DNA of 49,394 nucleotides, taken from positions 1-49,394 of IMG/VR virus record IMGVR_UViG_3300046001_004180; one strand, given 5' to 3'. The DNA comes from a virus. Positions within the stretch are counted from its first letter, which is position 1; each line of letters opens with the position of its first letter. The position numbers and the translations under genes were made by a program. Positions 1-9,183 of the stretch are shown here, in pieces. The notes below the pieces were generated by a model. It saw only the letters and a program-made list of their open reading frames with translations, made no database searches and was not told the origin of the DNA.

Positions 1-1974
1 CTCCTGTTAGTGATATTATAGCCACTAATGTACAAGGGGCTATTGAAGAGATTAATACCTTTATACAAGCTGGTACGGGGGCAGTTGCTAAAACATTACA
101 AGCAAAAAAATAGGGAGCGGGTCAGTGCTACTGATTATTCAACGTTACAACAAGCGATTAACACTGGAGCGAATGAACTTGATTTGTTGGGTGGAGCTTA
201 CACGGTAACGACAGCGCTTTTGTTTAATCAAGCTGGACAAAAGATTAAAAACGGCACATTGATTTTTGATGGAACAACAGCGGCGCGACTAGCGGAGATT
301 TCATCAAACAGGGTGACGTTTGAAAATGTAATATTTGACGGTAACGACAAACAGCCACGGTCTGGAATGGTTTATGTTGCGCCTGGTGTTGATCGTCCGG
401 TTTTCCGTGACTGTACATTTAAAAAAATCAAATGTACAGATTATGGTACAAATGTTTTAAATCAAACATACGCAATTGTAATTAGTCCTTATGCGGTTAC
501 AAATTTTGAAATTGTTGATTGTATTTTTAAAGACCTTATAAAGTATAACGACAACGCAACAAACGTACCGCCAGCACAATTGGAGGGGATCGGTTTTATA
601 GGAGGCGTTTGTTTTATGCCCGAGACAATGTTAGAGCCGACAGACGCGCAGCCGATACCAACGGCGGGAATTATAAGCGGTTGCACTTTTGAGAATATTC
701 AAACGATTTTGGCGGCATCCCTAAGCATTGGAGATCAAGCGACTTACAGTGATGCTGATGCAATCAGAACATACGGCAAAACGGGAGGCGCTGAAATTTT
801 AAATGTGCATGTTTCAAACTGTATTTTTCGCAATGTCTCCAAGCGTGCTTTTAAATTTAGAGCAGCGGGGGCGACGGCTAATGATTGCGAAATTTATGCA
901 GACGGGATGCAATACGGAATGATCGTGCCAATTGATGTTACGAGCAATAGTAAAATTCAGAATATCAGCATTTACGCATCATCATCCAAACCCGTGCAAT
1001 CAGGTGTGAATTGGTCTGTCGGCTCAGACGCTACACAGCGCGAAACACTGATAGATGGGTTATACATATCACATTGCATAGCTGGAGTCGGGTTTTTTTC
1101 TGATCCTACAAACCAGCCATTGAAAAATCTAGTGCTACGTAATGTTTTCATTAATCAGGCGTCGGCTTATGGTATCGTGCAGGCTTCACCGCTTCCGTCA
1201 ACCATGGAAAATATTTTCTTTGAGAATATACAAATTTATGGAAGTGGCAATAACTGTGCGGGTATAGAAACGAACGGGGGGCTAGATGCAAAGTCTGGTG
1301 TGACACTCGGCAATGCGTATATGCGAAATGGGTCTATTAAAATTGGCGGAGTGAATAACAATATTAAAGACGTAACAATTGAAATTGATTCAGCGAGCTA
1401 CGCCGGGGCATCGGCTGGCGAGTATTTATTCAGAGTCGGTGTAAATGGATATGGTGGTTTTCAAAACGTTGATAATATTTTTATTAATGCGTGGAACCTT
1501 GACACTGGATATTTAAGCGCATCTCGGCAAACATTGGGGGTTTTTATCGCTGACAACTCAATGTGGAGCAACATCCGTGTGAAAGTACCAGAGGGATTGA
1601 GCCAGACATATCCTCATATTGAGTTTTGGGGTAATAACTGGTGTTTAGATGGATATACCTACGATGGGGCAGGTATGACGTGGGTCGGTACTACTGTAGC
1701 TGCGGTGCGGTGGACTATGAAAAATTGCGTGCGACTAGGTTCGGGAGCTAGCACTAGCCAGTTTATATATACAAACAATGCTGGCACCGGACTTGGGGTT
1801 ATCGCTGACTTGACGGATTTTAGGCCAACAACAGCATCATCTATCACTATAAATAATGGTTTAGGTGTAGGGAGTCGATTTGTAGTTTCTAACGTTACAT
1901 CAAAAACAAGCAATGTAACGATTGTAGCAAATGGTGGGCTGGCAACGGTAACAAATGCGATTAACTTTCCTTGA
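1..1974 (+). CDS. Tail spike 2 (beta-helix receptor-binding protein), C-terminal part, frameshifted near its start
   Basis: This is the continuation of the gene that starts at 48858 on the circular map. Frame 3 of the first 110 bases matches the spike anchor and hits TAG at 111-113 after a run of seven A. The rest of the protein is in frame 1, from the Asn codon at 109 to the TGA at 1972-1974. With six A, as in the other copy, the full protein is 743 residues. After the anchor come about 600 residues rich in short Asn/Gly/Ile/Val beta-strand repeats, typical of right-handed beta-helix spikes that bind or cleave capsule or O-antigen. I see no named catalytic signature. GCG codons are more common than in neighbouring genes, suggesting an exchanged module. 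An ATG at 28 opens the local frame but gives an N-terminus unlike the anchor, so it is probably not a real start. Confidence 0.85.
104..110 (+). repeat. A7 homopolymer that shifts the frame of tail spike 2
   Basis: Seven A here against six at 49220-49225 in the other copy. With seven, the anchor frame ends QAKK-stop; with six it continues QAKNRER into the beta-helix. The paralogous spike at 46432 reads the same peptide with a broken A run. Confidence 0.9.
154..162 (+). repeat. Short direct repeat GCGATTAAC, left copy
   Basis: It encodes Ala-Ile-Asn at the anchor/beta-helix junction. It is identical to 1957-1965, and the distance of 1803 bases is a multiple of three. The copy at 49269-49277 shows the two repeats fused with everything between them lost. 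Confidence 0.95.
1957..1965 (+). repeat. Short direct repeat GCGATTAAC, right copy
   Basis: It encodes Ala-Ile-Asn just before the last two residues (Phe-Pro) of tail spike 2. Pairing with 154-162 explains the in-frame deletion allele at the right end of the window. Confidence 0.95.
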
Positions 1975-2033
1975 CCGAGCTTAAAAATCACGAACAGAAC
2001 TTACAGCAAGACAGAGGCGAAACAGGTTGTTGC

Positions 2034-2453
2034 ATGATCGTCTCTCTTATAAGACAATTTGAAGGTTGCAAATTAAAATCCTATAAATGTTCTGCTGGAA
2101 TATGGACAATAGGTTATGGGGAGACATTAGGGATTACTGCGGGGATGGTATGGACACTAGAAGAGGCTGAGAGGCATTTAAATAACAGGGTTGAATACTT
2201 CCTACGTAATGTTTATTTAAAATGCCCACAGCTCTTCCTAGAGACTCCTAACCGTGTTGCTGCATGTGTTTCCCTTGCCTATAATATAGGCTTGGGGGCA
2301 TTTGGGGCCTCTTCTGTTTGCAGATACACTAAACAACGTAATTATGAGAAGGCAGCTGCTTCTTTTCTCCTGTGGGATAAGGCAGGAGGAAAGAGGATTA
2401 AAGGGCTTACAATAAGGCGTATGGAAGAAAAGGAAATATATGAAACTGCCTAG
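2034..2453 (+). CDS. Endolysin, GH24 lysozyme (muramidase) with a Glu-Cys-Thr active site
   Basis: This enzyme hydrolyses the MurNAc-GlcNAc bond of peptidoglycan at lysis. The GH24 signature is clear: FEG, nine positions later Cys, six positions later Thr in WTIGYG. The E-(D/C)-T spacing is that of phage lysozymes, with Cys where T4 lysozyme has Asp, as in P1 Lyz. I chose ATG 2034 because it puts the catalytic Glu at residue 10, close to T4 lysozyme, with a weak AGG seven bases upstream. An in-frame TTG at 1971 would overlap the spike stop and add 21 polar residues. There is no signal or SAR segment, so release should depend on the holins at 48221 and 48388. It overlaps the next gene by 14 bases. 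Confidence 0.92.
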   Translation: MIVSLIRQFEGCKLKSYKCSAGIWTIGYGETLGITAGMVWTLEEAERHLNNRVEYFLRNVYLKCPQLFLETPNRVAACVSLAYNIGLGAFGASSVCRYTKQRNYEKAAASFLLWDKAGGKRIKGLTIRRMEEKEIYETA

Positions 2454-2943
2454 CAAGGAACAAATGCTAGATACTATGGGAAGACCTATTACACAGTCAT
2501 TATTCTTAGAGATTGGGTATACAGATACGTCTGTGTTCACTCTAAAGGAATATGATTACGAATATAAGGGCACAACCTACCCGTCATTAAAGAGGCTATA
2601 CCTCGAAGAGGAAGATCCTACGGAATATGATTTTGCTTGTAAATATCTATTAGGATGGAAGCATTGGCAACGTATCCTAGAGAACAAATCAGTACGTGCT
2701 CATATTGATGAATGGCGAGAGGAGCTAGAAGTTAAGCTTCGTTCTCGTGGTGTTAAGGCTCTGATGCTCTCAGCGGTCTCAGGTAACCACCAATCTGCTA
2801 AGTGGATGGCAGATAGAGGGTGGGATATTAGAGCAGCAGGGCGGCCTTCTAAAGCAGAGAAAGAAGGTGAGCTTAAAAAGCAAACCGCCATTATTGATGA
2901 ATACAAGGGTGATGTTCTTAGGTTATTTAAAGGGGGTAGTTGA
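2440..2943 (+). CDS. Terminase small subunit (probable)
   Basis: The protein has 167 residues. The C-terminal half holds a segment typical of phage small terminases: NHQSAKWMADRGWD followed by AGRPSKAEKE, then a charged helix. The small subunit binds viral DNA and presents it to the large subunit for packaging. The N-terminal part (EYDYEYKGTTYPSLKRLYLE) resembles a DNA-binding recognition region where an HTH would be expected, but I cannot verify it. The gene lies 2.4 kb upstream of the large subunit, separated by a structural gene, and overlaps the endolysin. Identification rests on the RGWD...GRPSK motif and position. Confidence 0.7.
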   Translation: MKLPSKEQMLDTMGRPITQSLFLEIGYTDTSVFTLKEYDYEYKGTTYPSLKRLYLEEEDPTEYDFACKYLLGWKHWQRILENKSVRAHIDEWREELEVKLRSRGVKALMLSAVSGNHQSAKWMADRGWDIRAAGRPSKAEKEGELKKQTAIIDEYKGDVLRLFKGGS

Positions 2944-4976
2944 TGTCGTTACACGTAATTGAAGAACTAAACAATCAAACATCCGCGGTTATTGGATCAG
3001 ATGGTAAGATACACACTGCAAGTTATGTATGGGATACGGGAAGCTTAACATGGGTTAGGGCAACAGCATCGGGAGGTGGTGGTGGAGCAGGGGATGCCTC
3101 AGCAGCTAACCAAGCAGCTCAGATTGATTTGGAAACGACAATCCGAGATGATACAGCAATAAACAAAGGGTATCTGAATACCCTAGCCTCAACAGTTGTA
3201 TCCTCCGCTATTACAACCACACCAGAAGGCACAGGAGCAGCTTACTGGCCAGGTTATAAAGGATCTCCTGATACGGGCAGGGCAGGGATAAATATTGACC
3301 CAGGTGGTGCGTTAGTAACACGAGGTGCTGTAACAACCGATGAAGGTACATTTCGAGCTAACTTTGCAAATACATCCTTAGCGGTTTCAATAGGCAGTGT
3401 GTCTGTATCTGGAACTTCTGTAACTGGTGTAGGTTTTACCGATACGTATGATGTAAGCTTAAGTGACTACTTTAAACTAGATGCTGATGGCGAATCTTCA
3501 TGGGTACAAGTAGAAGGCGTTGTAAGCGACACTCTTTTAATCTTGCAGGAGGCATATGTAGGAGGGACCAGCGGTGCTGCATCTAGGGCGCTTGTACGGC
3601 CTGTAACGGGTTCTGGTGGTGCTATTTCTGTTGCATCGGGTCAGCTCACTATGACCACAGGGACAACGAATGCAGCAATCACTCGGATTACAAGGAATGT
3701 AGACGTTGCTCCTATGGTATTCCGTTCGAGAGTTAGCTTCTCACAACGTATAGCTAATCAAACATTTAGGGTTGGTTTAACAGAGTCTTTCACTACATCT
3801 GACCGATGGTTTGCTCGTTTTAAACTAGACGGAACAGTAAATACAACAGCTGTTTGTGAATCGGGAAGAAACCCAACAATAACACCTAGTGCAGCCGAAA
3901 CAGAAAGCACAACAGTTATTCTTCCAGGAGGTGCAACAACCGCTGTTTTGAATGACTACCGTGTAGAGATGCTGACGGAGAAGGTAAACTTCTTTATTAA
4001 CAACATCCTTGTAGCAACCCATGTACGATCTATTCCAGCACAGCATGATGCGTTGGAAGCCTCTGTAACTTGTATTAATGGAACGGGTGCTGCATCAAGT
4101 ACAACGGTAGTTGTAGATTATGTGACAGGTAAGAATCATAATAAGTTAGAAATTGGTGTGATGTCGGATACAGAGCAAATTATTGCTGTTTCCCCTCCTA
4201 TGGCTTCCTATGTTTATGAGCCTACGGCTGGTGTTATTACCATCAATACGGATTTAATGATTATTGATTGTCTACAGCTCCGTTCTTTGTATATACACTG
4301 TACCTCTATGGGCACTACGGGTGTCGTTACTCCAGCTTGGTCTAATGACAACGTCAACTGGATAACCGCTACTCTTCTAACCGAAGCAGGTGCAGCAGCC
4401 ACTACGTTTAATGCTGCGGCCCTCCGTGCTGTTAATGTCCGTGCTAGATACTTCCGCCTACGTCTTACTACGGCTACTACAGCAGGGACCACTACGATAT
4501 ATGTTAACGGTTCTCAGACAGATGCAAGCCCAGTAATAACAACACAAGCTGTTAGTTTAGCCACCAACACACCGACTCTTGCTGCTGGCACTAACCGTGC
4601 TGCTTTTATTGCAGGGGCAGGTATCTGGTACGATGACAGTGCTGTCGTTCTTGCAGGTGCTGCTACTTTCACAGGAACCTCAAGGGACTTAACTGTTACA
4701 GCAACAGCTACAGCAATGGCTAATGCTGCTGCCTATAATAAAGAGGTGAGGGTTTCAGCAGAATCGGATCAATCAGGAACGCTGTGGGTGGAATACTCCA
4801 GAGATAACACAAACTGGAGGCGAATGAAATCATCTGTTACTGCGGCAATTACAGGTGGAGGTCAAATGGCAGAGGTTGTATTCCGACCTTCTTGGCGATA
4901 TATGCGAGTTGGTTTTACAAACGGAGCAACATTGCAAACTCGATTTACTATAAACTCATTATTAGTGGCAAATTAA
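2943..4976 (+). CDS. Large virion surface or fibre-like structural protein, unknown function
   Basis: This 677-residue protein is rich in Thr, Ala, Ser, Val and Gly. It has a flexible glycine run near residue 48 (GGGGGAG) and long stretches of predicted beta strand. Two segments look alike (WSNDNVNWITATL and YSRDNTNWRRMKS, each followed by RYFRLRLTT- or RYMRVGFTN-type strands), suggesting repeated beta-sandwich domains of the kind seen in phage fibres and appendages. No catalytic motif is visible. ATG 2943 is preferred over the in-frame TTG at 2940 because AAAGGGGG lies just upstream; it overlaps the stop of the previous gene. A decoration protein or accessory fibre is equally possible. Confidence 0.6.
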   Translation: MSLHVIEELNNQTSAVIGSDGKIHTASYVWDTGSLTWVRATASGGGGGAGDASAANQAAQIDLETTIRDDTAINKGYLNTLASTVVSSAITTTPEGTGAAYWPGYKGSPDTGRAGINIDPGGALVTRGAVTTDEGTFRANFANTSLAVSIGSVSVSGTSVTGVGFTDTYDVSLSDYFKLDADGESSWVQVEGVVSDTLLILQEAYVGGTSGAASRALVRPVTGSGGAISVASGQLTMTTGTTNAAITRITRNVDVAPMVFRSRVSFSQRIANQTFRVGLTESFTTSDRWFARFKLDGTVNTTAVCESGRNPTITPSAAETESTTVILPGGATTAVLNDYRVEMLTEKVNFFINNILVATHVRSIPAQHDALEASVTCINGTGAASSTTVVVDYVTGKNHNKLEIGVMSDTEQIIAVSPPMASYVYEPTAGVITINTDLMIIDCLQLRSLYIHCTSMGTTGVVTPAWSNDNVNWITATLLTEAGAAATTFNAAALRAVNVRARYFRLRLTTATTAGTTTIYVNGSQTDASPVITTQAVSLATNTPTLAAGTNRAAFIAGAGIWYDDSAVVLAGAATFTGTSRDLTVTATATAMANAAAYNKEVRVSAESDQSGTLWVEYSRDNTNWRRMKSSVTAAITGGGQMAEVVFRPSWRYMRVGFTNGATLQTRFTINSLLVAN

Positions 4977-4977
4977 T

Positions 4978-5124
4978 ATGACTGAATTACCTATCTGCCC
5001 TGTCTGTGGGCAACCTGTTGACATTAATACTGAAGCACACATAACAGAACCGATCTGGCCAAACATGTCAGAATATCTTATAAAACATCACGAATGTCCA
5101 ACCAAGGAAATAATAAATGAGTAA
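4978..5124 (+). CDS. Small zinc-ribbon-like protein, 48 aa
   Basis: This short reading frame starts one base after the previous stop codon. It encodes CPVC near the N-terminus (Cys7, Cys10) and HHEC near the C-terminus (His37, His38, Cys40), a possible Zn site. The end overlaps the next gene by eight bases (ATGAGTAA), which suggests translational coupling. The function is unknown. Its place beside terminase could mean a packaging accessory role, but nothing in the sequence proves it. Confidence 0.55.
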   Translation: MTELPICPVCGQPVDINTEAHITEPIWPNMSEYLIKHHECPTKEIINE

Positions 5125-5353
5125 AGAACGCGTAATCATCTCTCGTCGCTGGAAGAATCCAGAAATCACTGTATATGTAGATGCTTCTGAACTAGGGGCT
5201 AGGATGGATATTGAGCAATATCTTACCAGCCTTTCTGAACAAGTTTCTAATATCTCCCTAATTATCACCAAAGAGCAGTTGTTAAGAAAACTAAAAGATG
5301 CTCACCTCCTTGTTGTTGAAGAGATGAAATCCTCTACACAATACATCGTATAG
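5117..5353 (+). CDS. Hypothetical protein, 78 aa
   Basis: This is a compact protein with a beta-rich first half (RVIISRRWKNPEITVYVDAS) and a helical second half (KEQLLRKLKDAHLLVVEEMK). I do not recognise the family. It overlaps the small zinc-ribbon gene and ends 19 bases before the large terminase, so it is in the packaging operon. Confidence 0.6.
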   Translation: MSKERVIISRRWKNPEITVYVDASELGARMDIEQYLTSLSEQVSNISLIITKEQLLRKLKDAHLLVVEEMKSSTQYIV

Positions 5354-5372
5354 ATTAAAAGAGAAAATCCCT

Positions 5373-6983
5373 ATGGCAGACGATAGTTGGTTAGTTGATG
5401 TAAAGAAGAAACTTGATAAGATGCCAGAAGAAGGCAAAGGCATACGAGAGGCAGCCTTAAATGATTTATACTTCTTTGCTCGTCTTGTCAATCCGGGGTA
5501 TATGTATGGCGATTTACATAAAGAAGCTTTTAAATGGATGGAGGAGTATTCCTTATATGGACAAGGCTCTGTTCAGCTAACCAATAAGCTTCTCCTTCTC
5601 CCTCGTGCCCACCTAAAGAGTCATATGGTGGCTACGTGGGTAGCTTGGGTTATTACACGTAATCCAGAAGTAACAGTGTTATACGTATCAGCTACAGCGA
5701 GTTTGTCTATTGCTCAGTTGTATGCCATTAAGAACATCTTGACATGCCCTTCTTACACCAGATATTTCCCTGAGTATGTACACCCTCAGGAAGGTAAGCG
5801 TGAGAAGTGGAGTCAAGATGCAATTTCAATAGATCACCCTAAACGTAAATCCGAAGGAATCCGAGATGCTACAGTCGCTACCGCAGGTCTTACAACTAAT
5901 ACTACAGGCTGGCATGCCGATATACTTATACCCGATGACTTGGTTGTACCTGAAAACGCTTATACTGCCGATGGACGAGAAAGCGTATCTAAGAAGTCCT
6001 CACAATTTACTTCGATCTTAAATGCAGGTGGGTTCACGATGGCTTGCGGCACTCGTTACCATCCTTCTGACATATATGCTACATGGAAAGCTCAAGAGTT
6101 TGACATCTACAGTGAAGAAGGGGAAATAATTGATCGAGTGCCTGTGTGGGAAATTAAAGAATATGCAGTAGAAGAAGAAGGTAAGTTTCTCTGGCCTAAG
6201 ATGGTGAGGCCATCCGATAAGAAGTTCTTTGGATTTGATGCTCAAGTGTTAGCACGTATCCGTGCACAGTATGAGGACAGGATTCAGTTCTATGCCCAGT
6301 ATTATAATAACCCTAATGATCCCGGATCAAATAGGATTAACCGAGATAGGTTCCAATATTATGATAAGAAGTTTTTAAAACAAGATGGTGGACACTGGTA
6401 TTATAAACGTAATAAGCTTAATGTCTATGCTTCTATTGATTTCGCATTTAGTTTATCTAAGAAGAGTGACAATTCCGCCATTGTTGTTATTGGTGCTGAT
6501 GCAGATGGTTTTATCTATATCCTTGATATTGATTGTTTTAAAAGTGATAAGATAGGAGAGTATTTCTCCCGTATTGCTGCTCTTCATTCTAAATGGGAAT
6601 TCAATAAACTCAGGGCAGAGGTTACCGTAGCACAGACCGTTATTGTACGTGATCTTAAGGATAAGCTTAGAGAAGAGGGATTACGTCTCTCTATTGATGA
6701 GCATCGCCCTACACGTAACGAAGGAACTAAGGAGGAGCGTATTGCTTCTGCATTAGAACATCGTTATGAGAATCAGCAGATATGGCACTTTAAAGGGGGC
6801 TACACTGATGTGTTGGAGGAGGAGCTTATCCTAGCTAGGCCAGCTCACGATGACATCAAGGATGCCCTAGCATCAGCTGTAGAGATTATAGTTAAGCCTA
6901 AACGATCCAACAGATCGGATATGGATGTAGGTAATGTGGTTCAGATTAATTCAAGGTTTGGAGGAATAGCCTTTCGGGGTTAA
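5373..6983 (+). CDS. Terminase large subunit (packaging ATPase and nuclease)
   Basis: The 536-residue packaging motor has ATPase and nuclease halves. The ATPase shows a deviant Walker A at about 77-83 (PRAHLKS) and Walker B at about 184-189 (DILIPDD). The C-terminal RNase H-like nuclease shows Asp356 in NVYASIDFAF, an acidic strand at about 416 (RAEVT) and HDDIKDAL at 492-499, matching the usual triad of acidic metal ligands. Length and domain order fit T7 gp19-like TerL. The protein translocates DNA through the portal encoded immediately downstream and cuts the concatemer. The overlapping end regions of the window are compatible with terminal redundancy. Confidence 0.93.
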   Translation: MADDSWLVDVKKKLDKMPEEGKGIREAALNDLYFFARLVNPGYMYGDLHKEAFKWMEEYSLYGQGSVQLTNKLLLLPRAHLKSHMVATWVAWVITRNPEVTVLYVSATASLSIAQLYAIKNILTCPSYTRYFPEYVHPQEGKREKWSQDAISIDHPKRKSEGIRDATVATAGLTTNTTGWHADILIPDDLVVPENAYTADGRESVSKKSSQFTSILNAGGFTMACGTRYHPSDIYATWKAQEFDIYSEEGEIIDRVPVWEIKEYAVEEEGKFLWPKMVRPSDKKFFGFDAQVLARIRAQYEDRIQFYAQYYNNPNDPGSNRINRDRFQYYDKKFLKQDGGHWYYKRNKLNVYASIDFAFSLSKKSDNSAIVVIGADADGFIYILDIDCFKSDKIGEYFSRIAALHSKWEFNKLRAEVTVAQTVIVRDLKDKLREEGLRLSIDEHRPTRNEGTKEERIASALEHRYENQQIWHFKGGYTDVLEEELILARPAHDDIKDALASAVEIIVKPKRSNRSDMDVGNVVQINSRFGGIAFRG

Positions 6984-6991
6984 AGAGAAAT

Positions 6992-8755
6992 ATGTCAAAA
7001 AAATCATTAGAAGTCAGTGCTAAGATGTTCGGTCAGGATAATATGTCGGCCTATATTGCTAACACATGGGTTACTCACAATAGTGAACGAAGTACAAAAA
7101 GAGCTCAGTGGAAAGAATTAAGAGACTACGTCTTTGCAACAGACACCACCACTACAACAAACAAATCGCTTCCTTGGAAGAATAGCACTACCTTGCCTAA
7201 GCTTTGTCAGATTCGTGACAACTTACATTCCAATTACATCTCAGCATTGTTCCCTAACGATGACTGGCTTAAGTGGGAAGCATACAGTTTAATGGATGGC
7301 ACTAAGAGTAAGGTGAAGGCCATCGAAGCATACATGAGCAACAAGACACGAGAAGGCCACTTCAGGACCGAGATTAGCAAGTTGCTATATGACTACATTG
7401 ATTATGGTAATGTCTTCGCTACGGTTGATTTTGAGGCCTCCTATCGCACTAATACATTAGGGGAACGTGTTATTGATTTCATAGGGCCCAGAGCTAGACG
7501 TATTAGTCCTTTAGATATTGTATTCAATCCGCTATCATCCACATTCAAAGACAGTTGGAAAGTGATCCGTAGCTTGAAATCTATTGGTGAACTTCGTATG
7601 ATGGCAGAAGATGAGCCAGATAATCACTACCTTGTTAAGGCTTTAAAGAATCGTGACAAGCTTATGGCTCACATGAACTCTTATGGTATTGATGAGATGG
7701 ATAAAGCTGATGGCTTCCTTATGGATGGTTTTGGCAACTACTCAACATACCTTCAGAGTGGCTATGTAGAAGTGTTAGAATTCTTTGGAGACATTCATGA
7801 CCAAGAAACAGGTAAGGTATTACGTGGACAGATTGTTACAGTTATTGACCGTATGTATGTTATCCGTAAAGAACCTTTCCCGACATGGTTGGGTGGTGCT
7901 CCAATATACCATACTGGCTGGCGCACTCGCCCTGACAATCTCTGGGCTATGGGTCCTTTGGATAATCTGGTTGGTATGCAATACCGTATTGACCATCTGG
8001 AGAATCTGAAAGCAGATGCTATGGATTTGGCTATCCTTCCTCCTTTGGTTATCTCAGGTGAAGTGGAAGCTTTCAAATATGGCCCAGGTGTAGAAATCCA
8101 TATAGACGAGAATGGCGGGGTCACAGAGCTTGCTAAGAACGTCCAATGGGTGATTCAGTCAGACAATGCTATTCAGCAGCTAGAACAGCGTATGGAGATG
8201 TATGCAGGTGCTCCTCGTGAAGCTATGGGTGTTCGTACTGCTGGTGAGAAGACAGCGTATGAAGTGCAGCAATTGCAGAATGCAGCAGGACGTATTTTCC
8301 AAGAGAAGATCACTACATTCGAGATTGAGTTGTTAGAGAAGATTCTTAATGCTATGTTAGAAACAGCTACACGTAATCTGGATCAGAATGACATTGTACG
8401 TGTTATGGATAATGACATTGGTGTGCAACAGTTCTTGACAATCACTAAAGATGATATAACTGCCTCTGGTAAGCTACGTCCTATTGGTGCTAGGCATTTT
8501 GCTGCTCAAGCACAGCTTATGCAGAATCTCCAAGGACTTGCTAACTCTCCTCTGTATCAAACTGTATCTCCTCATATCAGCTCTAAGAAGCTTGCTACGC
8601 TTGTTGAAGACGTATTAGGCTTAGGACGCTATGAGTTGTTTAAACCTAACGTAGCCGTGTTTGAACAGCAAGAGACACAACGCTTAGTTAATCAAGCACA
8701 AGAAGATTTACAAGTAGAACAAGCTACACCACCACCTTCAGGATTTGCTCAATGA
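6992..8755 (+). CDS. Portal (head-tail connector) protein
   Basis: A 587-residue protein between TerL and the scaffold, the standard portal position. It has the features of T7-like connectors: an N-terminal helical region with LPWKNSTTLPKL, a central domain (FIGPRARRISPLDIVFNPL), the long helix region GPLDNLVGMQYRIDHLENLK, and the crown-side helical segment TAGEKTAYEVQQLQNAAGRIF. It forms the dodecameric ring that docks terminase and later the tail. The gene begins nine bases after TerL with a purine-rich AAAGAGAAAT leader and overlaps the next frame by four bases. Confidence 0.92.
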   Translation: MSKKSLEVSAKMFGQDNMSAYIANTWVTHNSERSTKRAQWKELRDYVFATDTTTTTNKSLPWKNSTTLPKLCQIRDNLHSNYISALFPNDDWLKWEAYSLMDGTKSKVKAIEAYMSNKTREGHFRTEISKLLYDYIDYGNVFATVDFEASYRTNTLGERVIDFIGPRARRISPLDIVFNPLSSTFKDSWKVIRSLKSIGELRMMAEDEPDNHYLVKALKNRDKLMAHMNSYGIDEMDKADGFLMDGFGNYSTYLQSGYVEVLEFFGDIHDQETGKVLRGQIVTVIDRMYVIRKEPFPTWLGGAPIYHTGWRTRPDNLWAMGPLDNLVGMQYRIDHLENLKADAMDLAILPPLVISGEVEAFKYGPGVEIHIDENGGVTELAKNVQWVIQSDNAIQQLEQRMEMYAGAPREAMGVRTAGEKTAYEVQQLQNAAGRIFQEKITTFEIELLEKILNAMLETATRNLDQNDIVRVMDNDIGVQQFLTITKDDITASGKLRPIGARHFAAQAQLMQNLQGLANSPLYQTVSPHISSKKLATLVEDVLGLGRYELFKPNVAVFEQQETQRLVNQAQEDLQVEQATPPPSGFAQ

Positions 8756-8997
8756 CAATTAAAACATCTGTAACTAAAGGCTTAACAGAAGAGGAGGCTG
8801 CTGTAATTAGCAGCACTTTTGATGCTTCTGCTTTACTAAGGGAACGCTATATCAAGCTTCTTGAAGAGAAATCTAAGCTCTCAAGAGACTTATCAGTAAA
8901 TAAAGATTTGTACGTATCTCCTTCTTGGGCATACCTTCAAGCGGACGCTAGAGGCTATGAAAGGGCTATTTTAGAATTTATTTCACTTTTATCGTAA
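8752..8997 (+). CDS. Hypothetical protein, 81 aa
   Basis: A small, mostly helical protein (LRERYIKLLEEKSKLSRDL, YERAILEFISLL) whose ATG overlaps the portal stop (ATGA). It sits where other podoviruses carry a short virion or assembly factor. I do not recognise a family. Confidence 0.6.
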   Translation: MTIKTSVTKGLTEEEAAVISSTFDASALLRERYIKLLEEKSKLSRDLSVNKDLYVSPSWAYLQADARGYERAILEFISLLS

Positions 8998-9183
8998 AAT
9001 AGTGCTTCTTTTTGACAAAAAAAGGGGTATTAGGATATGTCAGCTTTATATAATAGAAATACAGACCTGAACGTAGTGAATGTCTGTCAATAATAAGTAA
9101 TACATTATATAGTTATTATATATAATAATATATATATATATAATAAATATATTATATATAAGTTTAATTAAATAGAAAGAATT
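8998..9183 (+). promoter_or_regulatory. Intergenic regulatory element upstream of scaffold and capsid (copy 1)
   Basis: A non-coding stretch with, in order, GCTTCTTTTTGAC, AAAAAAAGGGGTATTAG, a mini-hairpin (9061-9087), CAATAATAAGTAAT and about 75 bases of almost pure A/T. The same succession occurs at 42999-43125. A location before the most strongly expressed late genes suggests a promoter region, perhaps for the phage sigma factor. I cannot assign -35 and -10 boxes with confidence. Confidence 0.6.
9061..9087 (+). repeat. Mini-hairpin element A (GNA triloop, covarying stem)
   Basis: The outer stem is ACAGAC/GTCTGT. Inside it is CT-GA-AC-GTA-GT-GA-AT: a two-base inner stem AC/GT closed by a GTA triloop and flanked by GA/GA. 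Sister copies are at 43054, 43148, 46201 and 46272. Confidence 0.8.

Noticed and set aside
104-113. Programmed -1 frameshift at the A7 run
   Set aside because: An extra A needs a +1 (or -2) shift to restore the spike frame; a -1 slip leads to the wrong frame. Slippage or sequencing error fits better.
7064-7083. AGTGAACGAAGT inside the portal gene as a sixth mini-hairpin
   Set aside because: It lacks the closing GA and any outer stem and is explained by its codons.
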